Of a stretch of 64,000 nucleotides of DNA, positions 42,150 through 53,068 are shown in pieces. The stretch lies in NCBI GenBank assembly GCA_025594325.1, contig JANHCV010000016.1:1-64000 (forward strand), given 5' to 3'. The notes under the pieces are model-generated. The model was not told the origin of the DNA and ran no database searches. It was given only the letters and a program-made list of their open reading frames with translations. The position numbers and the translations under genes are program-made. This DNA is from Blastocladiella emersonii ATCC 22665. Its lineage: Eukaryota; Blastocladiomycota; Blastocladiomycetes; Blastocladiales; Blastocladiaceae. Numbering within the stretch: position 1 is the stretch's first letter; each line of letters opens with the position of its first letter.

Positions 42150-45100
42150 ATGACCGCCGCCGCTTTGCCCACGACCATCTCGCGCGTCGACGCCAACATC
42201 CAGCACCTGTCGCAGCTCGCGGCATGGCTGTTCCCGACCTCCGTCTCCGCTGGTGGTGACGAGCGCGAGACGGCTACCGTCCCGTCGCCAATCCGCTCGC
42301 TCAACCTGCACGGCAACCTCGTCTCGCGCATGGACCCGTCGGTCCTGCAGCGCATGGCCTTCCTGACCTCGCTCGACCTCTCGTCCAACGAGATTTCGGA
42401 GATCGAGGGGCTCGCCGGCCTCCGGCTCCTGCGCATCCTGAACCTCGCCAACAACCGGGTATGCTCTCACCGCACGTCGCACTCTCCCCGGTGGGCACTG
42501 ACACCTGCCGCGCCGCGCCGCGCCGCGATTCCCGTGCGAGGAGAGATATCGCGCATCCAGGGACTCGAGACGCTGATGGGCCTGCGCAAGCTCGTGCTCG
42601 CGCACAACGCCATCGACTCGCTCGTCGGGATCGTCCACCTGCACGGGCCGGGATACGCGCTCGAGGTGCTCGACGTGCGCGGGAACGCGATCGCGGCGTC
42701 GCCTGAGTTGTATTACCTCTCTGGGCTCATCGTACGTCGCTTGCTTACTTGTCGCTATCGCTGGCCGGCTGACACGCGCGCTACGAGTAGAATCTGCGAC
42801 ATCTGCTGCTCGAAGGCAACCCCATCTCGGACGACGCGAGCACGCAGGGCATCGTGTGGTCGCTCTCGCGCTCGCTGCAGTCGCTCGACCGCATCGACCG
42901 CAACGGCGCGCCCGTCCAGGTCGGCATCGACATGTCGTTCCTCCTCCCCGACACGAGCATCCCGCTCCCCGCACCACCGACCTCAGCACCGCCTGCTCCG
43001 GCCGTAGCCGCACCAGCACCTGTTTGTCTGCCGCCGCAGCCCATGGCTGCTGATCCCGCGCCGCTGCCGCACCAGTTCCCGAGCCCCGCGAAACCCACGT
43101 TACAACCACCGCCGCCGCCCGACCCGGCCCTCGTGCAGCTGCACACCATGATGGCCGACCTAATCCGCGCCATGTCGAGCCAGTTCAAGGCCGCGGGGCT
43201 CGATTCGGAGCTGTCGGCCGTGAAACAGCAGCTCGCCAAGCTCGAGAGCGCCGCGACCAAGGCCCAGACCGCTCGCCGCCCCGTGCAACCACCCCCGCCG
43301 CCACCAGCTCCCGACGCTGCAGTCGACGCTGCGTCCCGCGCCGCGACCCAGCAGACCCTCGCGGCACTCGAGCTCGAGACCCGCCGCATGCAGCAGGTCG
43401 AGCACGACCGCGCGCGCGAGATGCGCGGGATCGCGGAACAGCTCCAGGCCGAGCGCGCGCGGTCGGCGGCGGTCGCCAGGGAGCTCGAAACGGCGCGTTC
43501 GCGAGTTGCGGTCCTCGAGCGCGAGTGTGCGTCCGCCAAGGACGGGTTGTCGCGCGAGGCGGCCGTGCGCGTCGCCCTTGAGCGGCGGCTGCGGATCGCC
43601 GAGACTGAGGGGAAACGTGCGCTGGCCAAGGCGGTCCGCGATAAGGAGGCTGCGCGGGAGAAGCTCGCTGAGGTACACTGGCTTTGTCCGTGCCACTCGA
43701 GTGTTGCTAACTCTCATTGCTCGTGTAGTCAAAGGAGCAGCTCGCGTCGCTCAAAAACATTGTTCGCGACGTGTCGGTTGACGTGCAGGCGCTGCGCGAC
43801 CAGATCCGCGAGCAGGAGCGCAAGCACCAGGCCCAGCTTCAAGACGCTCAGCGGTACGCTCTCCACCAAATGCCCTCGCAACCTGTGCCAACCCACTCCG
43901 CCGTGTATAGACGCCACGACGCCGAGCTCGCCTCGGTGCGCTCGACACTGGCGCAGCAGCACGAGGCCAACACGCGCGACCTGCACCGGCAAGTCGACGA
44001 AGCCAAGACCGCACGCGCGGCGCTCGAGTGTGACCTCGTCCGCGCCACGGCCGAGCAGGCGGCGCACGTCAAGGACGCACAGGCCGAGATCGCGCGCGTG
44101 CACGAGCGCAACGCGGCGCTGCAGCGCCAGCTCGACGAGTCCCTCGCGCAAGCGGCCGACCTCCGCGCGCAGCTCGACACCCAGACACGCGAGAAGCAGG
44201 ACCTCGGGCGCGTCGTGCACGCGCAGCAGGCCAAGATCGCGGGGCTCGCGCAGTCGGTGACCGACCTCGAGCAGCTGTACGAGCACAAGACCAAGAAGCT
44301 CGCTGACAAGCTGCGCGCCGCGCACGCCGCGGCCGAAGCTGCGCGCACACACGCAAAACAGACGGCGCTGCAGTACACGAACCGCGTGCATGCCGGCGAC
44401 CGCGCGGTCGCTGAGCTCGAGGGCGTGCGCCGCGAGCTCGAGCAGGTGCGCGGCGAGGCCAAAGCGGCGAGCAAGGACCTGGGCCGCGTGTGCGCCGAGC
44501 TCGCGGCCGCGCAGCAGGCGGTGCGGATCAAGGACAAGCAGGTCGAGGACCAGGCCGAGTCGCTGCGCACGCTGAAAGCGAATCTCGCCGCCAAGGTCGC
44601 TGAGTTCAACGAGGTCAAGCGGGCGGCCGAGGGCGCGCGCGAGATGCAGTTCGAGGTGCGTGCGCTTGCTCACTCATCACCCGACTCGACGACTGACCTC
44701 CTTTTGCTAGAGTAGCTCCAGCACCGCGAGCGCGAGGTGCAGCAGCTCGAGGACCTGGCGAGCCAGTACCGTGCGGAGCGCAACGAGGCGCGCGACCAGG
44801 CTGCCGCGCTGCACGCCAAGCTCGAGGAGCGCAACGAGCCTCTGGCGCTGATCGAGGCCGAAGCCGCCAAACTGCGCGCCACGTTCGCGGCCAAGCTCGA
44901 GCGCGCCGAGGGCGACGTGCGCGACAAGCTCGCCGCGCGCGATTTGGCGGTCGACGAGCTCAAGCGGCTCCTGCAGCAGACGCAGGCGCGGCTCACGGCG
45001 ACCGAGCAGGACCGCGACGCGCGCGCCGTCGAGCTCGCCCAAGTCCAGCGCCGCGCGGCCGAGCTGTACGACCAGCTCCGCGCCGCGACGCACGCGAAGC

Positions 45101-45255
45101 AAGTCGAGGTGCACCGTGTCACGGGGCAGTACCGCGCCCTCGCGAACAAGTGGCGCGCCATGTGCCAGCTGTTCGGTATGGCGGCCACGGGCGCCGCGAT
45201 GGAGGCCCCGGACGCGGGCTTCGGGCCGGCGCCGTTTGACGTGTCGATTGGCTGA
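42150..45255 (+). CDS. LRRCC1-like leucine-rich-repeat and coiled-coil protein
   Basis: Exons 42150-42458, 42546-42731, 42791-43672, 43729-43853, 43911-44655 and 44716-45255 give 928 residues. Residues about 45-190 are leucine-rich repeats of the SDS22 type (IRSLNLHGNLVSRM, LTSLDLSSNEISEIEG, LRILNLANNRISRIQG, LRKLVLAHNAIDSL). The next unit, GIVHLHG followed by LEVLDVRGNAIAASPELYYL, closely resembles the LRR end of LRRCC1. A Pro-rich hinge (about 220-290) leads to some 600 residues of continuous coiled coil. LRRCC1 is a centrosomal and centriolar protein needed for cilia in animals. A fungus with this gene would be expected to build basal bodies and a flagellum. The 57-bp intron 43854-43910 is a multiple of three and could be read through, but its GTACGC and TATAG ends argue it is spliced. 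Confidence 0.75.
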
Positions 45256-45478
45256 GTAATCGCGGAAAATCTCGTCTGCCCCCGATCTTTATGAGCTCAC
45301 GTTGATGGCCAACTGATCCGGCGGGCCGCGCGGCGGAGGGCACAAGCGCGATCTCAACACCACGCGACGCGACGCGCCCGATCGGCACGACGCGTGGGAG
45401 CGCGGTCGCCGGATCCCTTGAAGTCCAACAGCCCTCGCGACCCACCCTCGCTCTCTCAACAACGACCTCATTATTGCA

Positions 45479-47327
45479 ATGGATCCATCCGCCGTCCTCG
45501 CATCCGTAACAACCGCCCTCGCGCCGCTGCAGCTCGAGACGCGGCTCGCCCCGCTGCTCACCCTTGTTCGCGTCCTCGGCCCGCGCAAGTCGGCCCTCCT
45601 CACAGCGCTGGCCACGGCCACGGTGCTTGGTGCGCGGTTCTGGTACCGCAGCATCCGCGTGCCGCCGGGCCTGCGGCACCTGCCGCGGCTCTCGATCGCG
45701 CAGACGTTCACGGTGCTCACGTCGGGCGCCGGGTTCTTTGACGCGTTCGACGCGCAGATCAAGCTCGTGCGCGCTGACGCGCTCCGGCGCGGCGTGATTC
45801 GCAGCGACAAGGAGACGCCGAAACACTGGGCGTTCTGGTTGTATGTATCGGTCGGCTGCTGGCATTACTGGCGTGGCGCGTACTGACAGGTTCGCGTGTG
45901 CGTTCGCGTAGCCTCGGGAAGTGGAGCGTGGTGACGGCCAACCCCGAGGACATGAAGCAGGTATTCACGGGACACGAGCAGTTCGAGAAGTTCGACTTCA
46001 GCGGCCTGACGCTTTCGGCGACGCGTGACTTCCTCGGCGACAACGTTGCCCTGTCGCAGACGCCCGTGTGGAAGCGGCAGCGCAAGGTCGTCAACCCGGC
46101 GTTCCGGCGCGGGTGGGCCACGTCCATCTTCGGTCCGCCCGCGCGCGTCCTGCTCTCCGAGCTCGACAAGCTCGAGGCGCAGCGCACGCCCGTCGACGTC
46201 GCCGATTACATGCAGCGCATGACGCTCGACGCGCTGTAGCAGGCGGCGTTTGGGACCAACTTCAACGCGCTCGAGAACCCGCACTCGGATATGGCGACCA
46301 GCTACCACACGGCCATGGCCGGGCTCGCCAACCTCAAGCTGGTCATGCTGTGGCCGTTCTCCCTGTTCATGTCCGACTATTGGGCGTACAAGCGCGCCGT
46401 CGCCAAGTTCAACACGTACATCTACCAACTGATCGACGCCAAGGCGGCCGAGGTCGCCAAGCGTCGCGGGAACACGGCGGCGGCGGCAGCGGGTGCGGGC
46501 GAGGACGTTGACGACGCCAAGGACCTCCTCGAGCTCATGGTCGCGGCGGGCGAGTCGGGCGGGTTCTCGCGCGAGGAGCTGCGCGCCAACGTCGTCATCT
46601 TCTTCATTGCCGTACGTTCATCGTTCATCGCCTGCATCATTTAAGCTCGTGTCTAACTCTGCCGTCTCGCATCTAGGGCCACGACACGACGGCCAACGCG
46701 CTGACGTTCGTGCTGTACGTGCTCGGCCGCAACCCGGAAATCCAGCGCAAGGCGCGCGCCGAGGTGCTCGCCCTCATAGGCGACGCGGACCAGGGCACGG
46801 CCGCCGCTGACTTCCCGTACCCGACCAACGACGCGCAGAACCGCATGTCGTACCTGACGTGCGTCATCAAGGAGACGATGCGCCTGTTCCCGAGCGTGTG
46901 CGTGCTGCCAATGCGCGAGGTCAGCACGGACGGGAAACTCGGCGGCGGGTCGCTCGAGGTGCCCGCGGGGACCACGGTCAGCGCGCACATCTACGCGGTG
47001 CACCACGCGCGCGAGTACTGGGGCGACGACGCGGACGCGTTCCGTCCCGAGCGGTGGGCCGACCTGGGGGTGAGCACCGACGGGGCGATCCCGCTGCACC
47101 CGGGCGAGCACGACTTCAAGTGGGTCCCGTTTGGCGGCGGGCAGCGGATCTGCCTCGGGCAGCAGTTCTCTATCATCGAGCAGCGCGTCATCCTGTCCAT
47201 GCTCCTCCTGCGCTACGAGTGGACCGTCGCGGGCAACGACGCGGCGCTTGCGGGTCGCCCCGACGTTAGTCCCGGCACGCTGCTCCACGGCAAGGACATT
47301 TTCCTCGACCTCAAGCGTCGAAACTGA
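45479..47327 (+). pseudogene. cytochrome P450 (copy C) with in-frame TAG
   Basis: Exons 45479-45840, 45912-46611 and 46677-47327 encode 570 codons that align end to end with copies A, B and D. It has the N-terminal anchor (SALLTALATATVLGARFWY), GHDTTAN, KETMRLFPSV, FRPERW and heme loop FGGGQRICLG (codon 513 Cys). Codon 230 (46237-46239) is TAG, inside MTLDAL-TAG-QAAFGTN, where copies B and D have Ser and Thr. It is one base change from TCG. No other stop or frameshift is present, so the lesion is recent, a sequencing error or a strain allele. It also lacks the intron that copies A, B and D have before the 'WKRQRKVV' motif. TAG is used as a normal stop elsewhere in the window, so recoding is unlikely. 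Confidence 0.75.
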
Positions 47328-47485
47328 GCCGTGTGTGTGAGAAGAGCTTTGCTTGAACAACGCGTCTTGTGGTGGTGCCTGAAACAGCCACCTCCACCGC
47401 CCCGCACCGCACCGTCCGACGTCAAAACGGGCCTCGCTCCATCGCACCACGCTCTCTCTCCTCCAGCTCGCACCCTTGCACAACC

Positions 47486-49243
47486 ATGAATCTTGACATC
47501 TTAGCACACGTCCCTCCGCGGATCACCTCGCTCGTCGCGCGCCTCGGCGGCGTCCGCGTACTCGCGACCGCCGTCCTGGTCGCGCTTGCCTCCAAGCGCA
47601 TGTGGTCGATCTACACGCGCGTGGTGCGCGTACCGCGCGGGCTCGAGCACCTGCCGCGCGTCGCGCTGCGGCCGACGCTCAAGTTCCTGACGTCGGGCGA
47701 GGGCGCGCTCGCGTGGACGCCAAAGTACATGCGGCTGCTGCGCGAGGACGCGCTGCGCCGCGGCGCGATCAAGAGTATCGAGGAGACGCCGCGCGTTTGG
47801 CTGTTCTGGGAGTACGGATGGCCGCGAGTTGCTTTGGAGCGTATTGGCGACTGACGAGAAAAGTGTGAGTGTAGGGCTGGTCGCTGGAACCTCGTCCTCG
47901 CGAACCCCGACGACGCCAAGCTCACGTTCGCCGACCGCCAGCTGTACGACAAGATCAGTCCCGAGGCCAACCCGGTTGCGGCGTCGCGCGAGCTGCCCGG
48001 CCAGCCGCTGTTCCTCGTCACGGTACGCCTGTCTCAGACCCGGGTGCGCACACCTCGTATCTCACACACCTTGCGCGCACGCTAGTACCACGACTGGAAA
48101 CGCCAGCGCAAGGTTGTGAACCCGGCGTTCCGCCGCGGTTGGTCGACGACACTGTTCGAGGCGCCGACTCGCGCGCTGCTCGCGCAGCTCGACAAGCTTG
48201 AAGCCGCGGGCAAGCCCGTTGTCGTCGACGACTGGATGCAGCGCGTGACTCTGGACGCGCTGACGCAGGTCGCGCTCGGGACCTCGTTCCGTACGATCGA
48301 GGACCCGTCGGGCCGCATGCTGTCCATCTACCACCGCGTCATCGCGGGCGTCATGTCGCCCAAGTTCGTGATCCTCGCGCCCGTCGCGCGGATGTTTGCC
48401 GGGTTCCGCGACTACGCGCGCGCCGTCAAGGAGATGAACGCGTATTTGCTCGAGGTGATCGACGCCAAGGTCACGGAAATGCAGCGCAAGAAGGTGCTCG
48501 CCAGCGCCGAATCCGTGAGCGATGATGATGGCCGCGACTCGCGCGACCTGCTCGAGCTCATGATCGAGGCGAGCGAGGACGGGACCTTCACGCGCGAGGA
48601 GCTGCGGAGCAACCTGTTCACCTTCATTCTCGCGGGCCACGACACCACGTCGACGGCGCTGACGTTCGCCATCTACCTGCTCGGCATGCACCCGGAGATC
48701 CAGGCGCGCGCGCGGGCCGAGGTCCTGTCGGTGCTCCCGTCGCCCAACGCATGCCCGACGACCGAGGCGCAGGCCAAGCTCGTGTACCTGACGCGCGTGA
48801 TTAAGGAGACGATGCGACTGTACCCGAGCGTGGCCGTGAGCACGGCGCGGATCACGACCGCGCCCGCGGTGCTGTCGGACGGCCTCGCGGTGCCCAAGGG
48901 CACGCCCGTCCTGCTGCACACGCGCGCGATGCAGACGGCGCGCGAGTATTGGGGCGATACGGCTGACGTGTTCGACCCGGACCGCTGGGCTGACTACAAC
49001 CTCGCGATGACGGCCAGCGCTAACGGGAACAAGTGGGCGCCGTTCGGCGGCGGCCAGCGCGCGTGTATCGGCGCCGGGTTCTCGATCGTCGAGCAGCGCG
49101 TCGTGCTCGCCATGATGCTCGCGCGGTACGAGTGGCGCGTCGTTAGGGACGCGGAGGCCGTGGCGGGCCGCCCTCAGTCGACGGCCAGCTTTCGGTTCCT
49201 GCACGCGGTTGGGATCGAGATCGAGCTCAAGCATCGCCAGTAA
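47486..49243 (+). CDS. cytochrome P450 (copy D)
   Basis: Exons 47486-47811, 47875-48022 and 48086-49243 give 543 residues. It is the most divergent of the four. It has the N-terminal anchor (VRVLATAVLVALASKRMW), I-helix AGHDTTS, KETMRLYPSV, FDPDRW in place of FKPERW, and heme loop FGGGQRACIG with Cys485. The intron present before GHDTT in copies A, B and C is absent here. It lies 158 bp after copy C in the same direction. Substrate unknown. Confidence 0.95.
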
Positions 49244-49294
49244 GCAGAGCAAGCGTTTTGATGTATTATTACACGGGTATCCCTCCTCTGTGCT

Positions 49295-51227
49295 TCAATA
49301 AGTGTCAACGGCCACACGGACGCGCGCCAGCACGCGCCCCGACTCGGTCTCAACGATGCCCGGGAACACTGTTCCAAGGTACTTTGGGTTCCTCGCCTCG
49401 CCGCTCGCCGTGACCACGCTCGGCGTGGGCGGGACCGAGTCGTCGCCATCGTACACGACCACAAGATTGTCGACGGTGAGCCACATTGACCGTGGGTCCG
49501 TGACGCGTGCGATCGGGCCCGAGTCTCCCGCGCAGTAGTCGGCGTCGGGCACCGCCGTGACGAGCGCCGCCGTTGGGAACAGATACTTGACGTGGATCAA
49601 CACGAGCGCCGCCCACGCCGCGAGGCCCGGGCTGACGACCGCAGACTCGCCCGTACCAGCGAGCAGGTGCGCGACGCGCCGCAGAACGGGGTGAGCCAGC
49701 ACCCCCGCGTCAATCTCGGCCTCCCACTGCGCCTCGGCCGCGGGCGACCGCGGGCTTGGCGGCCTTTCCTCGGTGAGCGGGTCGAGCGAGAGGTCCGCTG
49801 TGGCCGCGACCAGCGCCGCCCACGCTCCGCCACCACCGCCCGCTGACGCGCCCGTGCCCAGCACGAGCGACGTGAGCGTGCGGCTCGCGCGCGCGACCAG
49901 CTCGTTGCACGCCGCGTACATGGCGCGCGCCTGGCGCCGGCGGCGCTGCTCGTCCGACAGTCCCGGCAGCTCGACGGCGGACCGGGCGAGGTGCACGGCG
50001 CACGCGCGCTCGAGCCGTGCGAACACGCGGTCCCATGCAAACTCGAGCTCGCCGCGCGTCGGCAGCGTGCCCGCGGCGCATGAGGCGGGCGATGGCGGGA
50101 GGTAGCCGCGTGGACCGCTGCCGCTGCTGGACTCGGCGACGATGGGGACGAGCGTGAGGCCGGGCGGGAGCGCGATGCGGCTGAGCGTCGATGTGGCGAA
50201 CGACGCGGCGAGCGATTTCGTGGACCGGTTGTCCTGCTTGCGGCGGCGGTTGAGCGACGCGAGAGCACCGGCGCCCGCGACGTGCTTGACCAGATCGAGC
50301 ATTGAAATGCGGTCCGGCGTGGCCGGGAGCGGGAGCGACGCGCGTGCCGTGGGCCGTGGGCGGGACGGTGCGTCGCTGCTCTCGTCGATGACCGTGTACG
50401 CCGCGTGGCGGGGTAAGCTGGCACCGAGCGACGAGATGGGCGAGGGCGACGGCGCACGCGATCCGATGATACTCGCGGGCGCCGACCTGCTCCCCATGGG
50501 CGCCGTGGGCTTGGGCTCGGCAGCAAGCACCGTGTACTGCGTGCTCCACGAGTCGCGCACGAACGGCGACATGTACGGCGTCGAGAACGAGTGCACGCTG
50601 GCGGGCGTGGGCGGCGGCAGGTTCTCGAACTTGATGGACGCGCGCCGGCTCACAAAGATGCTCGAGAAGCCCGATCGGCGCCGGGTGCGGCGCGCGAGGG
50701 CGCGGCGGCGGCCGATGATGAAGCCGACGACGAGGAAGGCCTAGACAGAGTGAAGAGTCGGGTGAGTCGGGGGTGGCTCAGCAGCCGCCGCCGTTCATGA
50801 AGCGCGCACGCACCAGCGACACGAGCACGGTGCCACCCACCACGGCGGCGAAAGCAACGGGGCTGAGGCCAATGATGCCGGGTGCGGAACCGCCAGTTGC
50901 CGAGGCATCGGTCACGGATCCATCGGGTGACGGTGATGGTGGTGCAGGCGAGGACGGTGACGAGGGGGTCGGAACCGGGGCGGCGCGGGAGACTGCAACG
51001 GAAGCGGACTCGGTCGCAGAAGCGACGCGAGAGGACGTCGAGATGGTGCTCGTTGCAGTTGGTGTTGGTGCCAATGTCCGAGCCTTGGGTATGGTTGTCG
51101 TCGGCGAGAAGGACGCGGTCCCGCCAACGGCATCCGTCGCGGCGGCGCGGTGCTGGGTGCCGGTTCGAGGGCTCGGGCGCTCGTTGTTGTTCTCGTGGAC
51201 GTCGACGTCGACAGCGAGATCGTCCAT
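49295..51227 (-). CDS. single-pass membrane protein with Ser/Thr/Pro-rich ectodomain
   Basis: Two exons (51227-50814, 50740-49295; donor GTGCGT) give 619 residues. I do not recognise the family. Residues 25-115 are Ser/Thr/Pro/Ala-rich (TPTATSTISTSS, PTPSSPSSPAPPSPSPDGS), the kind of sequence that is heavily O-glycosylated. The splice joins GLSPVAFAAVVGGTVLVSL to AFLVVGFIIGRRR, making a single transmembrane helix followed by a strongly basic stop-transfer. Without splicing the first exon would end GGGC-stop. No cleavable signal peptide is visible. The 460-residue cytoplasmic part is Ser/Pro-rich at first, then has a helical, Cys/Trp-containing region (FAWDRVFARLERACAVHLAR) and a beta-rich end. 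The layout recalls fungal cell-wall stress sensors (Mid2/Wsc), but without their cysteine domain. Confidence 0.6.
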
Positions 51228-51830
51228 GATGTTGCGGATCAGAGAGTAGCGAGGCGGGGGATTGGAGGAGAGAAGGGATCAACGCTCGCGGTGTCAAGTC
51301 AAGCGGGGATGAGTTCATGCGCCCCGAAACAGGTAGGTCAACGACCTCACGAGGAGTTCATGAGCGAGCGCGTCCTGAGTCTCCGATGAGGCCCATGTAG
51401 GCCGATACAATCGCGACGAGCGCCCACCGCGCCGGGGCAGTGAGAGTTTCCATGACGATCTTGGTCGCTGGTCGCAGGAGCGGTGGTGACGGCACGCCGG
51501 AGGACGAGAGAGCGATCCATTGTTCGACCAGTCGCGGCGCGCCGCTGACCCACCTCCGCCTCCGCGCGCGCGTGCGCGACCGCGTCGGACCTCGGCAAAC
51601 AAGCTTACGTGCCCTCGACTTCATCCGAATTCGTATTCAGTGCATCGAGTCGCATCACGGTATAGTGAGTAGGCGTGGGGGTGTCGGGGAGCGCGGGTCG
51701 CGTTTCGCTTGGGCTGCGCCACTCACATGATGCCCGCATCATGGGTGCGATCAGGTCTTTTTGAGCCACGGTCGCCGCCGGGAGCTGCTTCTCTCCGCTC
51801 ACGTATAATAAAAATCGGACCGCATACACC
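51228..51830. promoter_or_regulatory. divergent upstream region of membrane protein and mini-SRA genes
   Basis: 603 bp between divergent starts. An AT-rich tataataaaaat at 51804-51815 may be the core promoter of the SRA gene, only about 25 bp before its ATG. A minus-strand frame here (51358-51624) includes a short hydrophobic run, but I cannot support it as a gene. Confidence 0.5.
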
Positions 51831-52502
51831 ATGACCACCTTTTCGCCTCCTGTCCGCGCCTTCGGCGACATCCCTGACGTCCCCGTCGGCTCGCTCTTCG
51901 CCACGCGCGGCGAGGCTCACGTACGCGCTGCATCACCCAACCATCGTCGTGGGCGCGCACTCACACTCCGTCCCCTGGCGTCTCTAGAATTCCAAGGTTC
52001 ACCTGTACGCATCCCCATCTCTCGCGCTTCCCGCAGCTCGTCTCCCTCAAAACTGACGCGTCACGGAATCCAGCGGAATCGTGGGCGCGATCGTTGGCCA
52101 CAATGACCACGGCGTGTGGTCGATCATGAGCAACGCTGTACGCGGCCTCTTGCATCGATATGCACCACCGCTTCCGTTACTTGACCCCCGCCCGCCCGCC
52201 CGGACACACTCCTTGTCGTCGTGTAGGCCACGATCGACGACGGTGGCCGGCTCGTGGTGAGCGGCTTCCACAACCGCGTGGCGGCCTTCATCAAGTCGTA
52301 CGAGACGGGCCGGCCGATCCGTGTCGTGCGCGGCCCGAAGGCACGCTGCGACCACGCGCCGCTGGACGCGTACCGCTACGACGGGCTGTACCGGTGCACG
52401 GCGTGGGACGGCCAGCACCGGTTCACGCTCGAGCGCGAGCCGGGCCAGCCGCCGCTCTGGGCGCTGCCCGTGGCCATGTCCCAGGCGGCGTACGCTGCCT
52501 AG
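51831..52502 (+). CDS. minimal SRA/YDG-domain protein lacking the SGSGGR loop
   Basis: Exons 51831-51920, 51988-52004 (17 nt), 52074-52137 and 52227-52502 give 148 residues, little more than one SRA domain. Matching motifs are VPVGSLFATRGEAH, KVHLGIVGAIVGHNDHGVWS, AAFIKSYETGRPIRVVRGPK, AYRYDGLYRCTAW and RFTLEREPGQPP. Between ATIDDGGRLVVSG and NRVAAFIKSY it lacks about 25 residues that the larger paralogue (18.1-20.1 kb) has. That deletion includes the SGSGGR segment, which in UHRF1 lines the methyl-cytosine pocket, and the following DNA-contacting loop. Base-flipping recognition of 5-methylcytosine is therefore doubtful. Exon sizes 17 and 64 nt are shared with the paralogue, proving common descent. 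There is no nuclear localisation tail. Confidence 0.85.
51988..52004 (+). other. 17-nt microexon of the mini-SRA gene
   Basis: The exon aattccaaggttcacct encodes NSKVHL and lies between introns of 67 and 69 bp. It is the same length and phase as the microexon in the larger SRA gene, although only the VH core is conserved in protein. Confidence 0.82.
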
Positions 52503-52801
52503 GCCCGCGCGGTACGGATTTGGCGCAGGGAATGAATGTATAAAATGACTAGTGATGAGCAGATAGGACACGACAGGGAGAATGAGAGGAAGAGAGCAAA
52601 GAACGAGCAAGGACAGATGAACAAGCGAAACGGAACAAAGCGGAGCAGAGAGGTACGAGAGAGAAGGGAGAGAGGGAAACCAAAACTTGAGCTCTGACAA
52701 GTCAGAGCGAAAGGGACGGGTGACACAAGCTCGCGTCGTCGCCGTCGCCGTCGTCCGCGCCGCGCGTCCGTAACGCGTGTGCACAGCGTGGCGCCGGCGA
52801 T
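52503..52801. other. convergent intergenic region
   Basis: 299 bp between the mini-SRA stop and the distal stop of the phosphotransferase extension. It is purine-rich on the plus strand (many GAGA runs at 52560-52680). No gene is seen. Confidence 0.5.
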
Positions 52802-53068
52802 CTAGTCGATGAGCTTGCGTCGTTCGGGCGACCGAACGCGCGCGTTGCTGCTGCTGCTGCCAGCAGCACCGTTGCGCGCGGCCTCGCTCGGCTTGCCGTC
52901 CGCCGCAAACACGACCTCGTCGAGATCGGCGTCGGCGTCGAACAGCGGGGTGCGCTCCTCGAGCCCGTTGCCGGCGCTGCCGCTGCCACTGGCGGAGCCG
53001 GAGACGGGGAGGATGGTGGGCTCGAGGCCCACGTTGGTCGGGTCATCAGTCGCGGTGGGGCCATATAG
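52802..53068 (-). other. 88-codon in-frame extension after a UGA-CUA stop (putative readthrough)
   Basis: The phosphotransferase frame ends KKRSE-TGA, and the next codon is CTA. Reading on in the same frame gives 88 sense codons (LYGPTATDDPTNVGLEPT..., ending SPERRKLID) before TAG at 52802-52804. UGA followed by CUA is the best-known leaky stop context in fungi and animals. There is no GT donor between the last conserved codons and the stop, so splicing does not offer a simple way round the TGA. The extension is Ser/Gly/Asp-rich with an acidic EERTPLFDADADLDE patch; GC-rich DNA alone could keep a frame open, so translation is inferred. Confidence 0.6.

Noticed and set aside
43854-43910. Reading through 57 bp in the LRRCC1-like gene as coding
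   Set aside because: It is in frame, but begins GTACGC and ends TATAG like the other introns, and would break the coiled coil with Pro-rich sequence.
46237-46239. TAG in P450-C as the acceptor of an extra intron or as a recoded sense codon
   Set aside because: The preceding sequence is conserved coding in all paralogues, and TAG ends other genes in the window normally.
48062-49252. 396-codon minus-strand frame opposite P450-D
   Set aside because: The plus strand has every P450 motif; this is its shadow.
51358-51624. Small minus-strand membrane protein upstream of the mini-SRA gene
   Set aside because: It has only one short hydrophobic run, no consistent splice model and no family resemblance.
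52802-53068. Phosphotransferase extension as a separate downstream exon
   Set aside because: No GT donor lies between the conserved C-terminus and the TGA, and the frame is continuous through the stop.
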